Below, in pieces: positions 7,921 to 16,366 of a stretch of 64,000 bases of DNA. Source of the DNA: Candidatus Dormiibacterota bacterium. GTDB lineage: Bacteria; Chloroflexota; Dormibacteria; Aeolococcales; Aeolococcaceae. The DNA lies in the NCBI GenBank assembly GCA_003162415.1, contig PMOL01000016.1, positions 62,001-126,000 of the forward strand. The letters are read 5' to 3'. The notes under the pieces were generated by a model. The model was not told where the DNA came from. It searched no databases and worked only from the letters and a program-made list of their open reading frames with translations. The first letter of the stretch is position 1; each line of letters opens with the position of its first letter. Both the position numbers and the translations under genes were made by a program.

Positions 7921-8445
7921 ATGCCTCCGAAGATGCACATGACTCATCTGCGCACGCTTGCGGTCGGCTTGGGAGTGTGTGTCGCCATCGGGGTTATCGC
8001 CTGTGGCAACGGTCAGCCGGGCGGTGGCACGAGCAGTGCGCCGGCAGCCTGCAACGGCTCGGCCGCGGTCAGCTCCCTTGGAACTGCGACGGCGGCGGAG
8101 ACCATTCAGGCGACTGACAACCTCGTGTTCGTCCCCGATTCCTTGCCCGCCGCGGCGGGCGACGTCATCGAGTTCAAGAACACCGGCTCGGTGGTGCACA
8201 CGGTCACCTTCCAGGACAACAACGACGCCTGCCTCACCGACAGCACGCTCGCGCCCGGGGCCACCTGGCAGGTCAAGTTCACCAAGCCCGGCACCTACAA
8301 CTACCTCTGCACCATTCACGCTCCCAACATGAAGGGCGTGATCAAGGTCACTGGATCCGGATCCGCGACGGCACCGACCGCCTCCCCTTCGTCATCGCCT
8401 GGGGCGACACCGTCCGCATCTCCAACCCCGGGTCCAGCGGCGTAG
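7921..8445 (+). CDS. Cupredoxin (plastocyanin-like) lipoprotein
   Basis: A signal peptide ends in a lipobox (GVIAC, then GNGQ), so the protein is probably lipid-anchored outside the membrane. A Ser/Ala linker leads to one type-1 copper domain. The ligand pattern is visible as VVHTVTF (first His) and LCTIHAPNMKG (Cys, His, Met). The C-terminus is a Pro/Ser/Thr-rich tail. It follows ctaG by 34 nt on the same strand, so it may carry electrons to the CuA site or assist copper delivery. ATGs at 7921, 7933 and 7939 are all possible; the first gives 174 residues. A TTAAGAT sequence over the first ATG could instead be a -10 box, favouring 7933. Confidence 0.85.
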   Translation: MPPKMHMTHLRTLAVGLGVCVAIGVIACGNGQPGGGTSSAPAACNGSAAVSSLGTATAAETIQATDNLVFVPDSLPAAAGDVIEFKNTGSVVHTVTFQDNNDACLTDSTLAPGATWQVKFTKPGTYNYLCTIHAPNMKGVIKVTGSGSATAPTASPSSSPGATPSASPTPGPAA

Positions 8446-8474
8446 CGCCGTCATCCGGGGCAGGACTGCGCCCA

Positions 8475-9245
8475 TCAGCCGTCAGAGGCCCCGAGATGCA
8501 CGTCGCCGGCGAGAAATCGATGCGTGTGACCTGACGCCTCCACGAGCAGCGCGCCGTCGTCAGCCACGTCGACCGCCACACCTCTGATGATCCCCGATGC
8601 GCTCTGCACCGATACCGGTCCGCCCAGGCCGACCGCGTGGCGGCGCCAGTCGGTCAGGAGCGCGCCGAACCCGCCCTGCTCGAGCATGGCGATGCGGTTG
8701 CTCAACGCGTCACTCCATGCCATCAGGAGTTCCGCCGCTCCCGGTGGGCTGGCCACCAGCGTGTGCAGGCTCACGCCTTGAACGCCATCCGCGAACGACT
8801 CCACGCGGAGGTTGACGCCCAGGCCGACGGCAACCGCGACGCGGTGGTCCTCACCTGCCGCGGGCTCGACCTCGCAGAGGATGCCCGCCAGCTTGCGGCC
8901 GTCCACCAGCACGTCGTTCGGCCACTTCAGACCGGCCGCGACCCTGTAGTCGCCGGCAAGCGCATCGACGAGCGCGAGCCCTGCGGCGAAGGGGATGCCG
9001 CCTGCCACAGCCCGGGAACGGCGGACCAGGACCGACGCGAGCAGCGCTGATCCGGCGGGGGCCACCCACTGCCGCCCCTGCCGTCCGCGCCCCGCGGTCT
9101 GCTCGGTGGCGAGGCAGGCGTAGCCCTCGCGGGCACCCTCGCGAGCCGCCCGCAGGACGACATCCTGGGTGCTCCGGGTGCGTGCCACGCGAATCACACG
9201 CAGGGCGGGAAAACGCGCTTCTTGACCGGCTCGATCCTGCGACAT
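8475..9245 (-). CDS. birA: Biotin-[acetyl-CoA carboxylase] ligase
   Basis: Transfers biotin, via biotinyl-AMP, to the biotin carboxyl carrier protein. The ATP/biotin loop GRGRQGRQW and the catalytic KWPNDVL are present, followed by LAGILCEVE and a small C-terminal SH3-like domain. It lacks the N-terminal DNA-binding domain of Escherichia coli BirA, so it should be a monofunctional ligase. The ATG at 9245 gives 256 residues; a longer frame adds an unconserved extension. It converges with the cupredoxin gene (29 nt between stops) and diverges from the small gene at 9292. Confidence 0.93.
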   Translation of the reverse strand: MSQDRAGQEARFPALRVIRVARTRSTQDVVLRAAREGAREGYACLATEQTAGRGRQGRQWVAPAGSALLASVLVRRSRAVAGGIPFAAGLALVDALAGDYRVAAGLKWPNDVLVDGRKLAGILCEVEPAAGEDHRVAVAVGLGVNLRVESFADGVQGVSLHTLVASPPGAAELLMAWSDALSNRIAMLEQGGFGALLTDWRRHAVGLGGPVSVQSASGIIRGVAVDVADDGALLVEASGHTHRFLAGDVHLGASDG

Positions 9246-9291
9246 ACGATGGAACTTATTACAGGGGTAGAGGTGTGAGGGTGCTGGTCTG

Positions 9292-9600
9292 ATGATCCAG
9301 GAGACTTGCGTGGAGATCGGCGAGTTGGAAGCTCGCTGGACTTCGCTGCGCGAAGCACGCAACGCGCGCCGGCAGAAGATCCGCTATATCGATGAGCTCA
9401 TCGACCAGTTCGAGAAGCTGAACCTTGCCGATGAGGTGGAGGTGCCGTACGAGCTGGTGGGGCGGGCTGTGGCGCTGGTGAGCAACGACACCCACCTCGT
9501 CGGGCGTTCGCCACGGGAGTTGCAGATCTCGGAGTGGATGGACGCGCTCTACGAGGTCCAGGACAGCCTGATGTTCGCCTCCGAGGACGATTCCGACTGA
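9292..9600 (+). CDS. Hypothetical protein, helical
   Basis: This 102-residue, charged, probably all-helical soluble protein has a possible coiled coil at residues 5-40 and the acidic tail SEDDSD. No known domain recognised. It is divergent from birA across 46 nt and lies 40 nt before tRNA-Arg. The A/T-rich stretch at 9250-9262 could hold a promoter. Confidence 0.6.
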   Translation: MIQETCVEIGELEARWTSLREARNARRQKIRYIDELIDQFEKLNLADEVEVPYELVGRAVALVSNDTHLVGRSPRELQISEWMDALYEVQDSLMFASEDDSD

Positions 9601-9640
9601 GCCGTATACTGGCCACGGTTGTCCCGGCGAGCCGCGACGG

Positions 9641-9716
<76 letters not shown>

Positions 9717-9720
9717 GCCT

Positions 9721-9945
9721 CTAACTGCGGAAGAAGTCGCCGGGGCGCGCCTCTCGCGGCTCCGCCCGCGCATCGGTTGGGAGTTGCGCCTGGTAGCCGT
9801 GGCTCGCGCGGACCGCTTCGGGGATGGCGCCGGCGGCGAGACCGCCCATCGCCCAGGCCTCGCGGCTCTGGCGCTCATCAGCGACCGAAAAGAACGGCTT
9901 GGACGCTCCGAGCCGGTTGAGCCAGGCGCTGCCTTGAGATTTCAT
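9721..9945 (-). CDS. Small hypothetical protein with a good promoter and ribosome binding site
   Basis: The ATG at 9945 gives 74 residues. Reading the minus strand, GAAGGAA lies about 6 nt before the ATG, and a near-consensus sigma-70 promoter lies just upstream at 9966-9994. The product is soluble, with no recognised domain (opening MKSQGSAWLNRLG). The stop is 5 nt from the 3' end of tRNA-Arg on the other strand. Promoter and ribosome binding site together make it likelier than other short frames here. Confidence 0.5.
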   Translation of the reverse strand: MKSQGSAWLNRLGASKPFFSVADERQSREAWAMGGLAAGAIPEAVRASHGYQAQLPTDARAEPREARPGDFFRS

Positions 9946-9965
9946 GACGTTCCTTCGCTCTTACT

Positions 9966-9994
9966 GGTATACGAGTTGCAGCGGCGAATTGCAA
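9966..9994 (-). promoter_or_regulatory. Sigma-70-like promoter of the 74-residue gene
   Basis: On the minus strand: -35 TTGCAA (9994-9989), a 17-nt spacer, and -10 TATACC (9971-9966). Transcription would start about 14 nt before the ATG at 9945, leaving room for the GAAGGAA ribosome binding site. Confidence 0.55.
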
Positions 9995-10016
9995 GCCGTA
10001 GCCCAGGAGGCCGACA

Positions 10017-11177
10017 TCAGGCTGCGTGGGCGGCACGCTCAGGCGGCATGTCCATCATCCGGAGCATGCCGACACCACCGGTGCGAAGGAAGCGCACCAG
10101 CAGCAGCGCGATGAGCGCGAGCATCGCGATGTTGAGGTAGGTGGTCGCGTCCCACGTGACCGCGCTGTTGAGCGCCGCCACCGCTCGACTCCCCGGCACC
10201 CAGCCGAGCCCGCTGAAGATCGACCCGACGATCAACCCGGCCGCGGCCATGGTCAGGTACGACACCACCGCGAGGTAGATCGCCACTCGGCCGCCGTAGT
10301 ACTTTCGGTAGATGTTGAGGATCGGAAGGATGATCAGGTCGCCGAAGATGAACGCGATCGCGCCGCCGAAGCCGATGCCATTTCGCCAGAGCACCGCCGC
10401 GAGCGGCACGTTGCCGACCGAGCACACATAGCTCAGCAGGGCTACGAGCGGGCCGATCAGCGCGCTCGAGAGCGCCGGACCGAACCCGCCGCCACCGGCG
10501 AAGAGGTGTGACCACACTGCCGCCGGGACCCATGCCGCGATCGCACCGGCGATGAGGAACCCGAGGAGCAGATCCCACCACAGCCCGTAGACATTCATGA
10601 AGAAGTAGTGGCTGACTGACGTCAACGCCTGCGGAGACACGACCCGGCGGAGCAGCGGCCCTTCGGTGACCGACATGTCCATGACCCCGTGGCCCTCCAT
10701 CTTCCCGGGGATGCCGCGATCCGCTTGCACACGCGCTTCGTCGATGAGCCGTGGGCTCAGGGTCACCCTGAAGACGAGCGCCAGCAGCACCACCATGACC
10801 AATCCGCCGGCGAATTCCGCGGCGACGAACTGCCAGCCGAGGAGGATGAGCAGCGCGAGACCGAGCTCGAAGACCAGGTTGGTCGATGCGAACTCGAAGA
10901 TGATCGCGTTGGGAAGGCTCGCTCCCTTGCGAAACAGAGAGCGGGCGATCGCCACAGCAGCGTATGAGCACGATGACGACGCGGCGCCGAACAGGGTTGC
11001 GAGGCTCGCTGAGCGAACCCCGTCGCGGCCGAGCAGCCGCGATATCGCCTGCTTCGACACGAAGGTCTCGACGCACGCGGAGAGAAGGAAGCCGAGCGCG
11101 AGTGGCCACAGCACCTCCCAGAACATGTCGAACGACATGCGCAGGGCATCCCCCACGTGGCTCAGGACAAAGCTCAC
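10017..11177 (-). CDS. Permease of the YraQ/UPF0718 (DUF318) family
   Basis: Polytopic membrane protein of about 386 residues from a GTG at 11177; a TTG at 11279 would add 34 residues with little sign of conservation. Two halves of about four or five helices each contain the paired family motif: GAASSSCSYAAVAIARSLFRKGAS with FEFASTNLVFELG in the first, and YVCSVGNVPLAAVLWRNG with FGDLIILPILNIYRKYYG in the second. Related proteins include ArsP organoarsenical permeases, and the CSY/CSVGN cysteines match positions used there. The substrate is unknown. It is a monocistronic gene, divergent from the small secreted protein at 11309. Confidence 0.8.
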   Translation of the reverse strand: MSFVLSHVGDALRMSFDMFWEVLWPLALGFLLSACVETFVSKQAISRLLGRDGVRSASLATLFGAASSSCSYAAVAIARSLFRKGASLPNAIIFEFASTNLVFELGLALLILLGWQFVAAEFAGGLVMVVLLALVFRVTLSPRLIDEARVQADRGIPGKMEGHGVMDMSVTEGPLLRRVVSPQALTSVSHYFFMNVYGLWWDLLLGFLIAGAIAAWVPAAVWSHLFAGGGGFGPALSSALIGPLVALLSYVCSVGNVPLAAVLWRNGIGFGGAIAFIFGDLIILPILNIYRKYYGGRVAIYLAVVSYLTMAAAGLIVGSIFSGLGWVPGSRAVAALNSAVTWDATTYLNIAMLALIALLLVRFLRTGGVGMLRMMDMPPERAAHAA

Positions 11178-11308
11178 CCGATCAGGGTAGCCATGGAGGC
11201 AGCGCTCGCAACTCTGAGCAATCTCCAAGGGGAAGCCCACAGCGTTCTCACGGGCAGGCGCGACGCTGATCAACGTCAAACGTCAGTCCACCCAGGAGGT
11301 ACAACACC

Positions 11309-11602
11309 ATGGACGGCGACCAGTTCATCCCACCGCCCCCGCCCCCGGACGAGCCGGCCAAGCGGAGGACAGGTATGCGCAGGATTGCGGCGACGGCGCT
11401 GCTCTCGGTCGGGTTGCTCGCCGGCACGGGCGTCGGCAGCTTCGTGATCGCACACGCTGCATCGAACGCCACGGCCTCGAGCAGTGCCGCGAACCTGACG
11501 GCGAGCACCGCGACGCCGTCACCAACGACGCCGGCGACGAAAGCGCCATCGACGACGACCATGTGCCCGAACATGAGCGGCTCGACCGGCACCACGGGCT
11601 AG
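11309..11602 (+). CDS. Small membrane-anchored or secreted Ser/Thr/Ala-rich protein
   Basis: The 97-residue product has a Pro-rich cytoplasmic head (FIPPPPPPDEP), basic residues and one hydrophobic segment (about 25-50), then a low-complexity Ser/Thr/Ala/Pro tail with a single Cys (MCPNMSG). AGGAGGT lies 9 nt before the ATG. A clear intrinsic terminator follows 20 nt after the stop, so it is its own transcription unit. Function unknown. Confidence 0.7.
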   Translation: MDGDQFIPPPPPPDEPAKRRTGMRRIAATALLSVGLLAGTGVGSFVIAHAASNATASSSAANLTASTATPSPTTPATKAPSTTTMCPNMSGSTGTTG

Positions 11603-11623
11603 CGTCCCCTCCTCCCCCTCAAG

Positions 11624-11654
11624 GCGGCCCGCCGGATTTCGGCGGGCCGCTTTT
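11624..11654 (+). terminator. Intrinsic terminator of the gene at 11309
   Basis: A perfect 10-bp stem, GCGGCCCGCC (11624-11633) with GGCGGGCCGC (11641-11650), 7-nt loop GGATTTC, then TTTT. It also separates the converging SCO1664-family gene, whose stop begins at the last T. Confidence 0.9.
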
Positions 11655-12556
11655 CACCACCACTCAAAGGGTCGGCCATCCCAGGCGTCGAGGACCGGGA
11701 AGGTCGGATCCCCGGCCAGCTCGGTGACGCGGTGGCCGAAGGCTTCGACCTCACTCTCGTTGAGCAGCCGGCGAAGCCTGGTCTGCAGCGCGGTCATCCG
11801 AGTCGCATCGCCGGCAAGATCCTGCACCCGCCGGGCGAGCTTCGCGGGGAGTTGCGAGCCACCCAACGCGATCAGCGCAGTGCGCTGGCGCGGGTAGGGG
11901 AGAAAGCTCAGCGCGTTGTCGATCGCCTTCACGCTGGGACCGTCGATCACCAGGAGGTGCGTTCGCTTGCGGTCGGCGTTGTTGATGAGCACGTCGAGCA
12001 GCGCGACGGCGCGGAGCTGGGTTTCGAGCTTCTCGGCCCGTTCCGCGGTCAACGGTTCCTCGAGCACATGCACGAACCGTTGGACCGACCCGGGGCCGAG
12101 TGGTCCGTCCCGAAGCACCGTCACCGGGACGCGGTGGAGCCCGAGAGCCGAGTCCACGACGTACGCGGCGACCTCACGCAGATACAGGGTCCGGCGGGGG
12201 AAGTCCCAGAGAGGGCGCTCGCCGCGAACCGGTTTGTACACGGCGCGGAGCGGCTCGGTGGGAACCGCCGGGTCAGGCGCGTCGAGCTCGATGAGGAAGA
12301 CCCCGTTGCTTCCGTACGCAACCTCCGCGATCCGTGCGATCGGGGCCTCGGTGAGGGTCTTCGCCACCTCGACGTCGCGGGGCGCCGCGCCGTCCGCGGG
12401 GCCTGGTGCCATCGCCGCCTCGAAGCGTTCACGCAGCGAGGGGGCCGCGGACGTCTCGTCATCGCCGGCGGGCAGCGCAAGGCCGGGTATCGGGTCGAGA
12501 TGAGGGCGCCGAGCCCGCCGGACACGATCCCTCCGCCGTGGCGTGTCTTCGCTCAC
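11654..12556 (-). CDS. SCO1664-family protein (PI3/PI4-kinase-like fold)
   Basis: A 300-residue protein matching the actinobacterial SCO1664 pattern: YGSNGVFLIEL, then AVYKPVRGERPLWDFP, TLYLREVAAYVVDSALG, VPVTVLRDGPLGPGSVQ and LLDVLINNADRKRTHLL. The YKP lysine and the NNADR segment resemble the nucleotide-binding and catalytic elements of HipA/PI-kinase-like folds. The biochemical function is not established for the family as far as I know. The N-terminal 60 residues are basic and probably disordered. The upstream neighbour on the same strand is a small membrane protein 28 nt away. Confidence 0.8.
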   Translation of the reverse strand: MSEDTPRRRDRVRRARRPHLDPIPGLALPAGDDETSAAPSLRERFEAAMAPGPADGAAPRDVEVAKTLTEAPIARIAEVAYGSNGVFLIELDAPDPAVPTEPLRAVYKPVRGERPLWDFPRRTLYLREVAAYVVDSALGLHRVPVTVLRDGPLGPGSVQRFVHVLEEPLTAERAEKLETQLRAVALLDVLINNADRKRTHLLVIDGPSVKAIDNALSFLPYPRQRTALIALGGSQLPAKLARRVQDLAGDATRMTALQTRLRRLLNESEVEAFGHRVTELAGDPTFPVLDAWDGRPFEWW

Positions 12557-12584
12557 CTGAGTACCAGCGATGCCGAAGGCGCGG

Positions 12585-12959
12585 TCAGCTGCTCCGGCGG
12601 GCCATCACGATGGTGACGGTCGAGGCCAGCCCTACCGGGATGCCGATCAGGAGGGTGATGAAGAAGGCCTCGTGCTCGCTGGGATCGCTGAGCCACTCGA
12701 CGACCAGCACCGCCGCGATGGCCAACGCCACCAGGAGGCCGATGAGCCAGCCACGATGCTTCGGCGCTCGCTCGACGCGGCCGGCGATCTCGACGACCGG
12801 GGCGACCGGTTGGGCATCCTCGTACCAGCGTCGATGCGCGGCGGGCACGAGCTCGTTATCCGGAAGATCTGCGCGATCCAGTGCGGCCCACCATGTAGGG
12901 GCGCCGTCGTTTCGTCGCTGGCCGTAGGGCCGGGCAGATCGAGAAGACTCGTCGGACAT
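12585..12959 (-). CDS. Hypothetical two-helix membrane protein
   Basis: The 124-residue product has a hydrophilic N-terminus (about 1-66), then two transmembrane segments (RGWLIGLLVALAIAAVLVV and FFITLLIGIPVGLASTVTI) separated by SDPSEHE. The ATG at 12959 sits inside CATG, shared with a possible start on the opposite strand. It precedes the SCO1664-family gene and may be co-transcribed with it. Function unknown. Confidence 0.6.
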   Translation of the reverse strand: MSDESSRSARPYGQRRNDGAPTWWAALDRADLPDNELVPAAHRRWYEDAQPVAPVVEIAGRVERAPKHRGWLIGLLVALAIAAVLVVEWLSDPSEHEAFFITLLIGIPVGLASTVTIVMARRSS

Positions 12960-13032
12960 GGAGCCTCGTAGTACGACGGCTGACCACGACGGCCGCTCAA
13001 CTGTGACGGAGGGAGTGAGGAGCGGTGAGGAG

Positions 13033-13743
13033 ATGATATCGCCTGGGCTTCGGCGACGCTACTCCGGCGAGTCAGAGTCGGTCTGCATGCCGACACAGGC
13101 CGTCCCGCTTCGCTCCCTGAGATCGCTGCAACGCGCCCAGCGCGCGTGCACGCGCTGCGCGGATGCGGGCTTCATCGCGCGCGCCCACCCCGTGTTCAGC
13201 GGCCACGCCGGGCAGCACATCCTGCTCGTCGGCCAGGCGCCGGGCCCGGTCGAGCACGATCAGAGCAGGCCCTTTGCGGGACGCGCCGGCCGCCAGTTGA
13301 TGCGCTGGCTGGTTCGTGGTGGCTTCCGCGACGAGGACGATGTGCGTGACCGCATCTACATGACCGCGATGACCACGTGCTTTCCAGGACGCCGCGCGGA
13401 CGGAGCCGGGGACCGGCGGCCCGGTGCGGCCGAGGTGGCGCTCTGCGCTCCGTGGCTCGACGGAGTGCTCGCGTTGCTCCGCCCGCGGCTCATCCTCCCG
13501 ATCGGCTCTCTGGCACTCGAGCGATTTCTTCCGGGACAGCGGCTCGACAGCGTGATCGGCGCTGCGTACACGGTGAACGGGGTTCCAATCCACGGCGCGC
13601 CTCACGGAACGCCGGTGCTGGTGCCGTTGCCGCACCCCTCGGGGCAGAGCAGGTGGCTGAACGATCCCGCGCGATTGGCGCTGCTGGATCGGGCGCTCCT
13701 GACGCTGCGGGAGATGGTCGCGTGGGCCGACCCGGGTGGCTGA
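13033..13743 (+). CDS. Uracil-DNA glycosylase family protein (Fe-S type, family 4/5)
   Basis: Removes uracil or related damaged bases from DNA. Motif 1 is LLVGQAPGPVEHDQSRPFAG, then RAGRQLMRWL; motif 2 is LPHPSGQSRW. Cysteines in RACTRCADAG, TTCFPGR and ALCAPWL fit the four ligands of the 4Fe-4S cluster known for families 4 and 5. Candidate starts are ATG 13033 (used; GAGGAG-rich sequence upstream), ATG 13087 and a far upstream ATG at 12958, which would overlap the divergent gene. Conservation begins near the later ATG. Confidence 0.85.
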   Translation: MISPGLRRRYSGESESVCMPTQAVPLRSLRSLQRAQRACTRCADAGFIARAHPVFSGHAGQHILLVGQAPGPVEHDQSRPFAGRAGRQLMRWLVRGGFRDEDDVRDRIYMTAMTTCFPGRRADGAGDRRPGAAEVALCAPWLDGVLALLRPRLILPIGSLALERFLPGQRLDSVIGAAYTVNGVPIHGAPHGTPVLVPLPHPSGQSRWLNDPARLALLDRALLTLREMVAWADPGG

Positions 13744-13825
13744 GCCCGCCACAGGCGGAGCGACTTTGGTGAACGAATCGCGATGCTATCATCGGCTCTC
13801 GCACTTGCTGTGACGGGGAGAAAGG

Positions 13826-14332
13826 TTGCGCCAACGTGACATTCGGCGTCGTGGGAGCGCACCACTGATTCGCGACGAAGCCACCGCTCCGGCTGAACCG
13901 GCCGTCAAGAACGCCGAGGACATTCTCGAGCGCATCTTCGCGCCGACACCGAAGGCGAGCCCCGCGGAGCAGGCCGAGCGCGCGCTCCGCCGGCCCAAGC
14001 AGTTGATCTACTGCGCGCTGAGCAACCGCAACTTCTACTGGCGTCACCACATCACCAAGTTCGTCCTCGACGAGGGACAGGTGCCGATCGTCCCGTTCAT
14101 GCTGTTCGACTACTACCTCGTGCACACTGTGCCCAAGGACGTGGTGCGCGAAGCGTTCAACAACCTGATCGTGCGCTCCGATCAAATGTGGGTGTTCGGC
14201 AACCCGTCGCTCGGCGTCAAGGTGCAGATCGGCATCGCCAAGCGCCTCAAGAAACCGATCCGCTACTACGACATCACCGACATGCCCTACCGAGTAGTCA
14301 GCGTCCCCGAGGCGATGTTGCGCGAGGAGTGA
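13826..14332 (+). CDS. Hypothetical protein, possibly deoxyribosyltransferase-like
   Basis: A TTG start with GGGAGAAAGG upstream gives 168 residues; no ATG fits better. After a disordered N-terminus (to about 55) comes a compact alpha/beta domain: LIYCALSNRNFYWRHHITKF, VPIVPFMLFDYYLVH, then MWVFGNPSLGVKVQIGIAKR and IRYYDI. The order of an early strand, a central (D/W)VFG strand and a Gly-rich helix recalls nucleoside 2-deoxyribosyltransferase-like folds, but catalytic residues are not clear. A TATCAT -10-like box at about 13785 could serve it. Confidence 0.6.
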   Translation: MRQRDIRRRGSAPLIRDEATAPAEPAVKNAEDILERIFAPTPKASPAEQAERALRRPKQLIYCALSNRNFYWRHHITKFVLDEGQVPIVPFMLFDYYLVHTVPKDVVREAFNNLIVRSDQMWVFGNPSLGVKVQIGIAKRLKKPIRYYDITDMPYRVVSVPEAMLREE

Positions 14333-14344
14333 GACACTGAGGTC

Positions 14345-14962
14345 ATGACCGTCCTGCTGATCGTCGTGATCATCCTCGTCCTGATCGTGCTCTACGTCGC
14401 GTACCGGTTCAACCGCCTGATCCGGTTGCGGACGCGAACCCAGGAAGCCTGGTCGGACATCGACGTCGAGCTGAAGCGCCGGTACGACCTCATCCCCAAC
14501 CTGGTCAACACGGTGCAGGGGTATGCGGCCCACGAGCGTGGTGTCTTCGAGGCGGTCACGGCTGCGCGCACCAATGCGCTGGCCGCATCAAAGACCGGGG
14601 ATCCAGCCGCCATGGCGGGGGCCGAGGACGCGTTGACCAGCTCGACGCGGCAACTGCTCGCGGTGGCCGAGAACTACCCGCAGCTCAAGGCATCCGAGCT
14701 GTTCCTGAACCTCCAGGAGCAACTCACCAACACCGAGGACAAGGTCGAATTCTCGCGACGCTTCTACAACGGCAACGTGCGCGATTTCAACACCGCGCTG
14801 CAGACGTTTCCGACCAGCATCCTCGGCCAGATGCTGCACTTCCAGCCGTTCGCCTTCTTCGCCGCGGCCGAGTCCGAGCGTGCCGCCCCGACGGTGTCGT
14901 TCGCTCCTCAGGCTCCCGCAGCTGCGGCGCCGCCGCCCCCGACCCCTGCGCCACCCGCCTGA
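14345..14962 (+). CDS. lemA: LemA family protein
   Basis: The 205-residue protein has an N-terminal membrane helix (LLIVVIILVLIVLYVAY), then the LemA helical domain: NRLIRLRTRTQEAWSDIDVELKRRYDLIPNLVNTVQGYAAHE, EN-Y-QLKASELF, LQEQLTNTEDKVEFSRRFYN and NTALQTFPTSILG. The C-terminus is an Ala/Pro-rich tail. LemA proteins are often encoded beside HtpX, as here (two genes on, opposite strand). A GACACT box 6 nt before the ATG hints at a leaderless mRNA. Confidence 0.93.
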   Translation: MTVLLIVVIILVLIVLYVAYRFNRLIRLRTRTQEAWSDIDVELKRRYDLIPNLVNTVQGYAAHERGVFEAVTAARTNALAASKTGDPAAMAGAEDALTSSTRQLLAVAENYPQLKASELFLNLQEQLTNTEDKVEFSRRFYNGNVRDFNTALQTFPTSILGQMLHFQPFAFFAAAESERAAPTVSFAPQAPAAAAPPPPTPAPPA

Positions 14963-14981
14963 CCCGGGAGCCGCGAGGGGC

Positions 14982-15377
14982 ATGACGAGCGGTCCTGAGG
15001 TCCTGTTCGTCTGTGTCCACAACGCCGGTCGATCTCAGATGGCTGCCGCGCTGCTGAACCATCGCGCGGAGGGTGCGGTCCGCGTGCGCTCAGCCGGCTC
15101 CGAACCGGCCGACAGCCTCAATCCGGCGGTCGTGGAAGCCATGAGCGAGATCGGGCTTGACATCAGCGAGGAGTTTCCCAAGCCGATCACCGACGAACTC
15201 GTGTCCGCAGCCGACGTGGTCATCACCATGGGATGCGGCGATGCCTGTCCGTTCTACCCGGGAAAGCGGTACCTGGACTGGGAGCTCGACGACCCGGCGG
15301 GCAGGCCTCTCGCCGAGGTCCGGAAGATTCGCGACGAGATCGACCGCCGCGTGCAGGTTCTCCTGACGGAGCTCTAG
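14982..15377 (+). CDS. arsC: Arsenate reductase-like low-molecular-weight phosphatase
   Basis: The thioredoxin-coupled ArsC / low-molecular-weight tyrosine phosphatase fold. The P-loop CVHNAGRSQM (CX5RS) is at residues 11-20. TMGCGDACPFYPG is the arsenate reductase form, with the two extra resolving cysteines. The length of 131 residues is normal. The ATG at 14982 lies 19 nt after lemA. There is no ars transporter or ArsR beside it. A tyrosine phosphatase role is the alternative, but the MGCGDxCP motif favours arsenate reduction. Confidence 0.88.
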   Translation: MTSGPEVLFVCVHNAGRSQMAAALLNHRAEGAVRVRSAGSEPADSLNPAVVEAMSEIGLDISEEFPKPITDELVSAADVVITMGCGDACPFYPGKRYLDWELDDPAGRPLAEVRKIRDEIDRRVQVLLTEL

Positions 15378-16294
15378 GTTTCCTTGACCTGCATCATCGC
15401 CTGGAGCGCGGCGATGCGCTGCTCGATCGGGGGATGTGTATCGAAGAGGTGATGTGTGAATCCGCCGTGATGCTGCAACGGGTCGTCGATGCACATTGCC
15501 GCGGTGGCGTGGGTCATCTTCGCGAACGGCTTGTCGTTCTGCTGGAGCTTCTGCAGCGCGTGCAGCAGTCCCGCGGGGTTGCGGGTCAGCTCGACGCTGC
15601 TCGCGTCGGCGAGCGACTCGCGTGAGCGTGACAGCGCGAACTGCATGAGCGGACCGACGATCACCGCGACCACCGAGAGCAGCGCCGCCGCGGCGATGAG
15701 AATGATGATCAGATAGCCACTGTCGCGGTTGTTGCCGCCGCGGGTGAAGAACAGCGAGCGCCACAACAGGCTCGCGAGCAGCCCGATGAGCGCGACCGAA
15801 GTCGCCACGATCAGCACCAGCCGGACGTCGAGGTTGCGAATGTGGCTCATTTCATGGCCGATCACGCCCTCGAGCTCTTCCCGATTCATGATCGCGAGCA
15901 ACCCGGTCGTCACCGTGATCGCCGCCTTCTTCGGGCTCGTGCCCGTGGCGAAGGCATTGGGCGATGGGTCGTTGATGATGTAGACCTTCGGCATCGGCAG
16001 CCCATCGCCGATCGCCAGCGTGGACACGATGTCGTAGAGCACCGGTGCCTGTTCCTGCGTGACCGGTTGCGCGCCCGAGACGGCGAGCACGGTTGCCTGA
16101 CCGAAGGTCAATGACCAGAGCACCACGAGGCCCGCCACGATCGCGGCGATGATGACGCCCGAGATGGCGCCGCTCATACCCGAGGCGATATAGCCGATCA
16201 CATAGCCGATCGCTGCCCAGATGATGAAGAAGGCCGCGACCACGATGACGCTCTTGCGCTTGTTGCGCGCGATCTGGTGATACATCGAGTTCAC
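15374..16294 (-). CDS. htpX: HtpX-type membrane zinc metalloprotease (M48)
   Basis: Membrane-bound protease for quality control of membrane proteins. It has two N-terminal helices (about 13-60), the catalytic HEMSHIRN motif (zinc ligands; HExxH), two more helices and a third zinc-ligand region ESLADASSVELT. The end is GFTHHLFDTHPPIEQRIAAL, the usual C-terminal signature. Length 306. It converges with arsC, the two stops overlapping (CTAG), and is on the opposite strand to lemA. Confidence 0.95.
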   Translation of the reverse strand: MNSMYHQIARNKRKSVIVVAAFFIIWAAIGYVIGYIASGMSGAISGVIIAAIVAGLVVLWSLTFGQATVLAVSGAQPVTQEQAPVLYDIVSTLAIGDGLPMPKVYIINDPSPNAFATGTSPKKAAITVTTGLLAIMNREELEGVIGHEMSHIRNLDVRLVLIVATSVALIGLLASLLWRSLFFTRGGNNRDSGYLIIILIAAAALLSVVAVIVGPLMQFALSRSRESLADASSVELTRNPAGLLHALQKLQQNDKPFAKMTHATAAMCIDDPLQHHGGFTHHLFDTHPPIEQRIAALQAMMQVKET

Positions 16295-16366
16295 TATGCC
16301 ACGGCGGATGCCGGGGCAAACCGATGTTCAGGCCAAAGGTCCGGCGAGCAGTCCGATCACGTGAGG

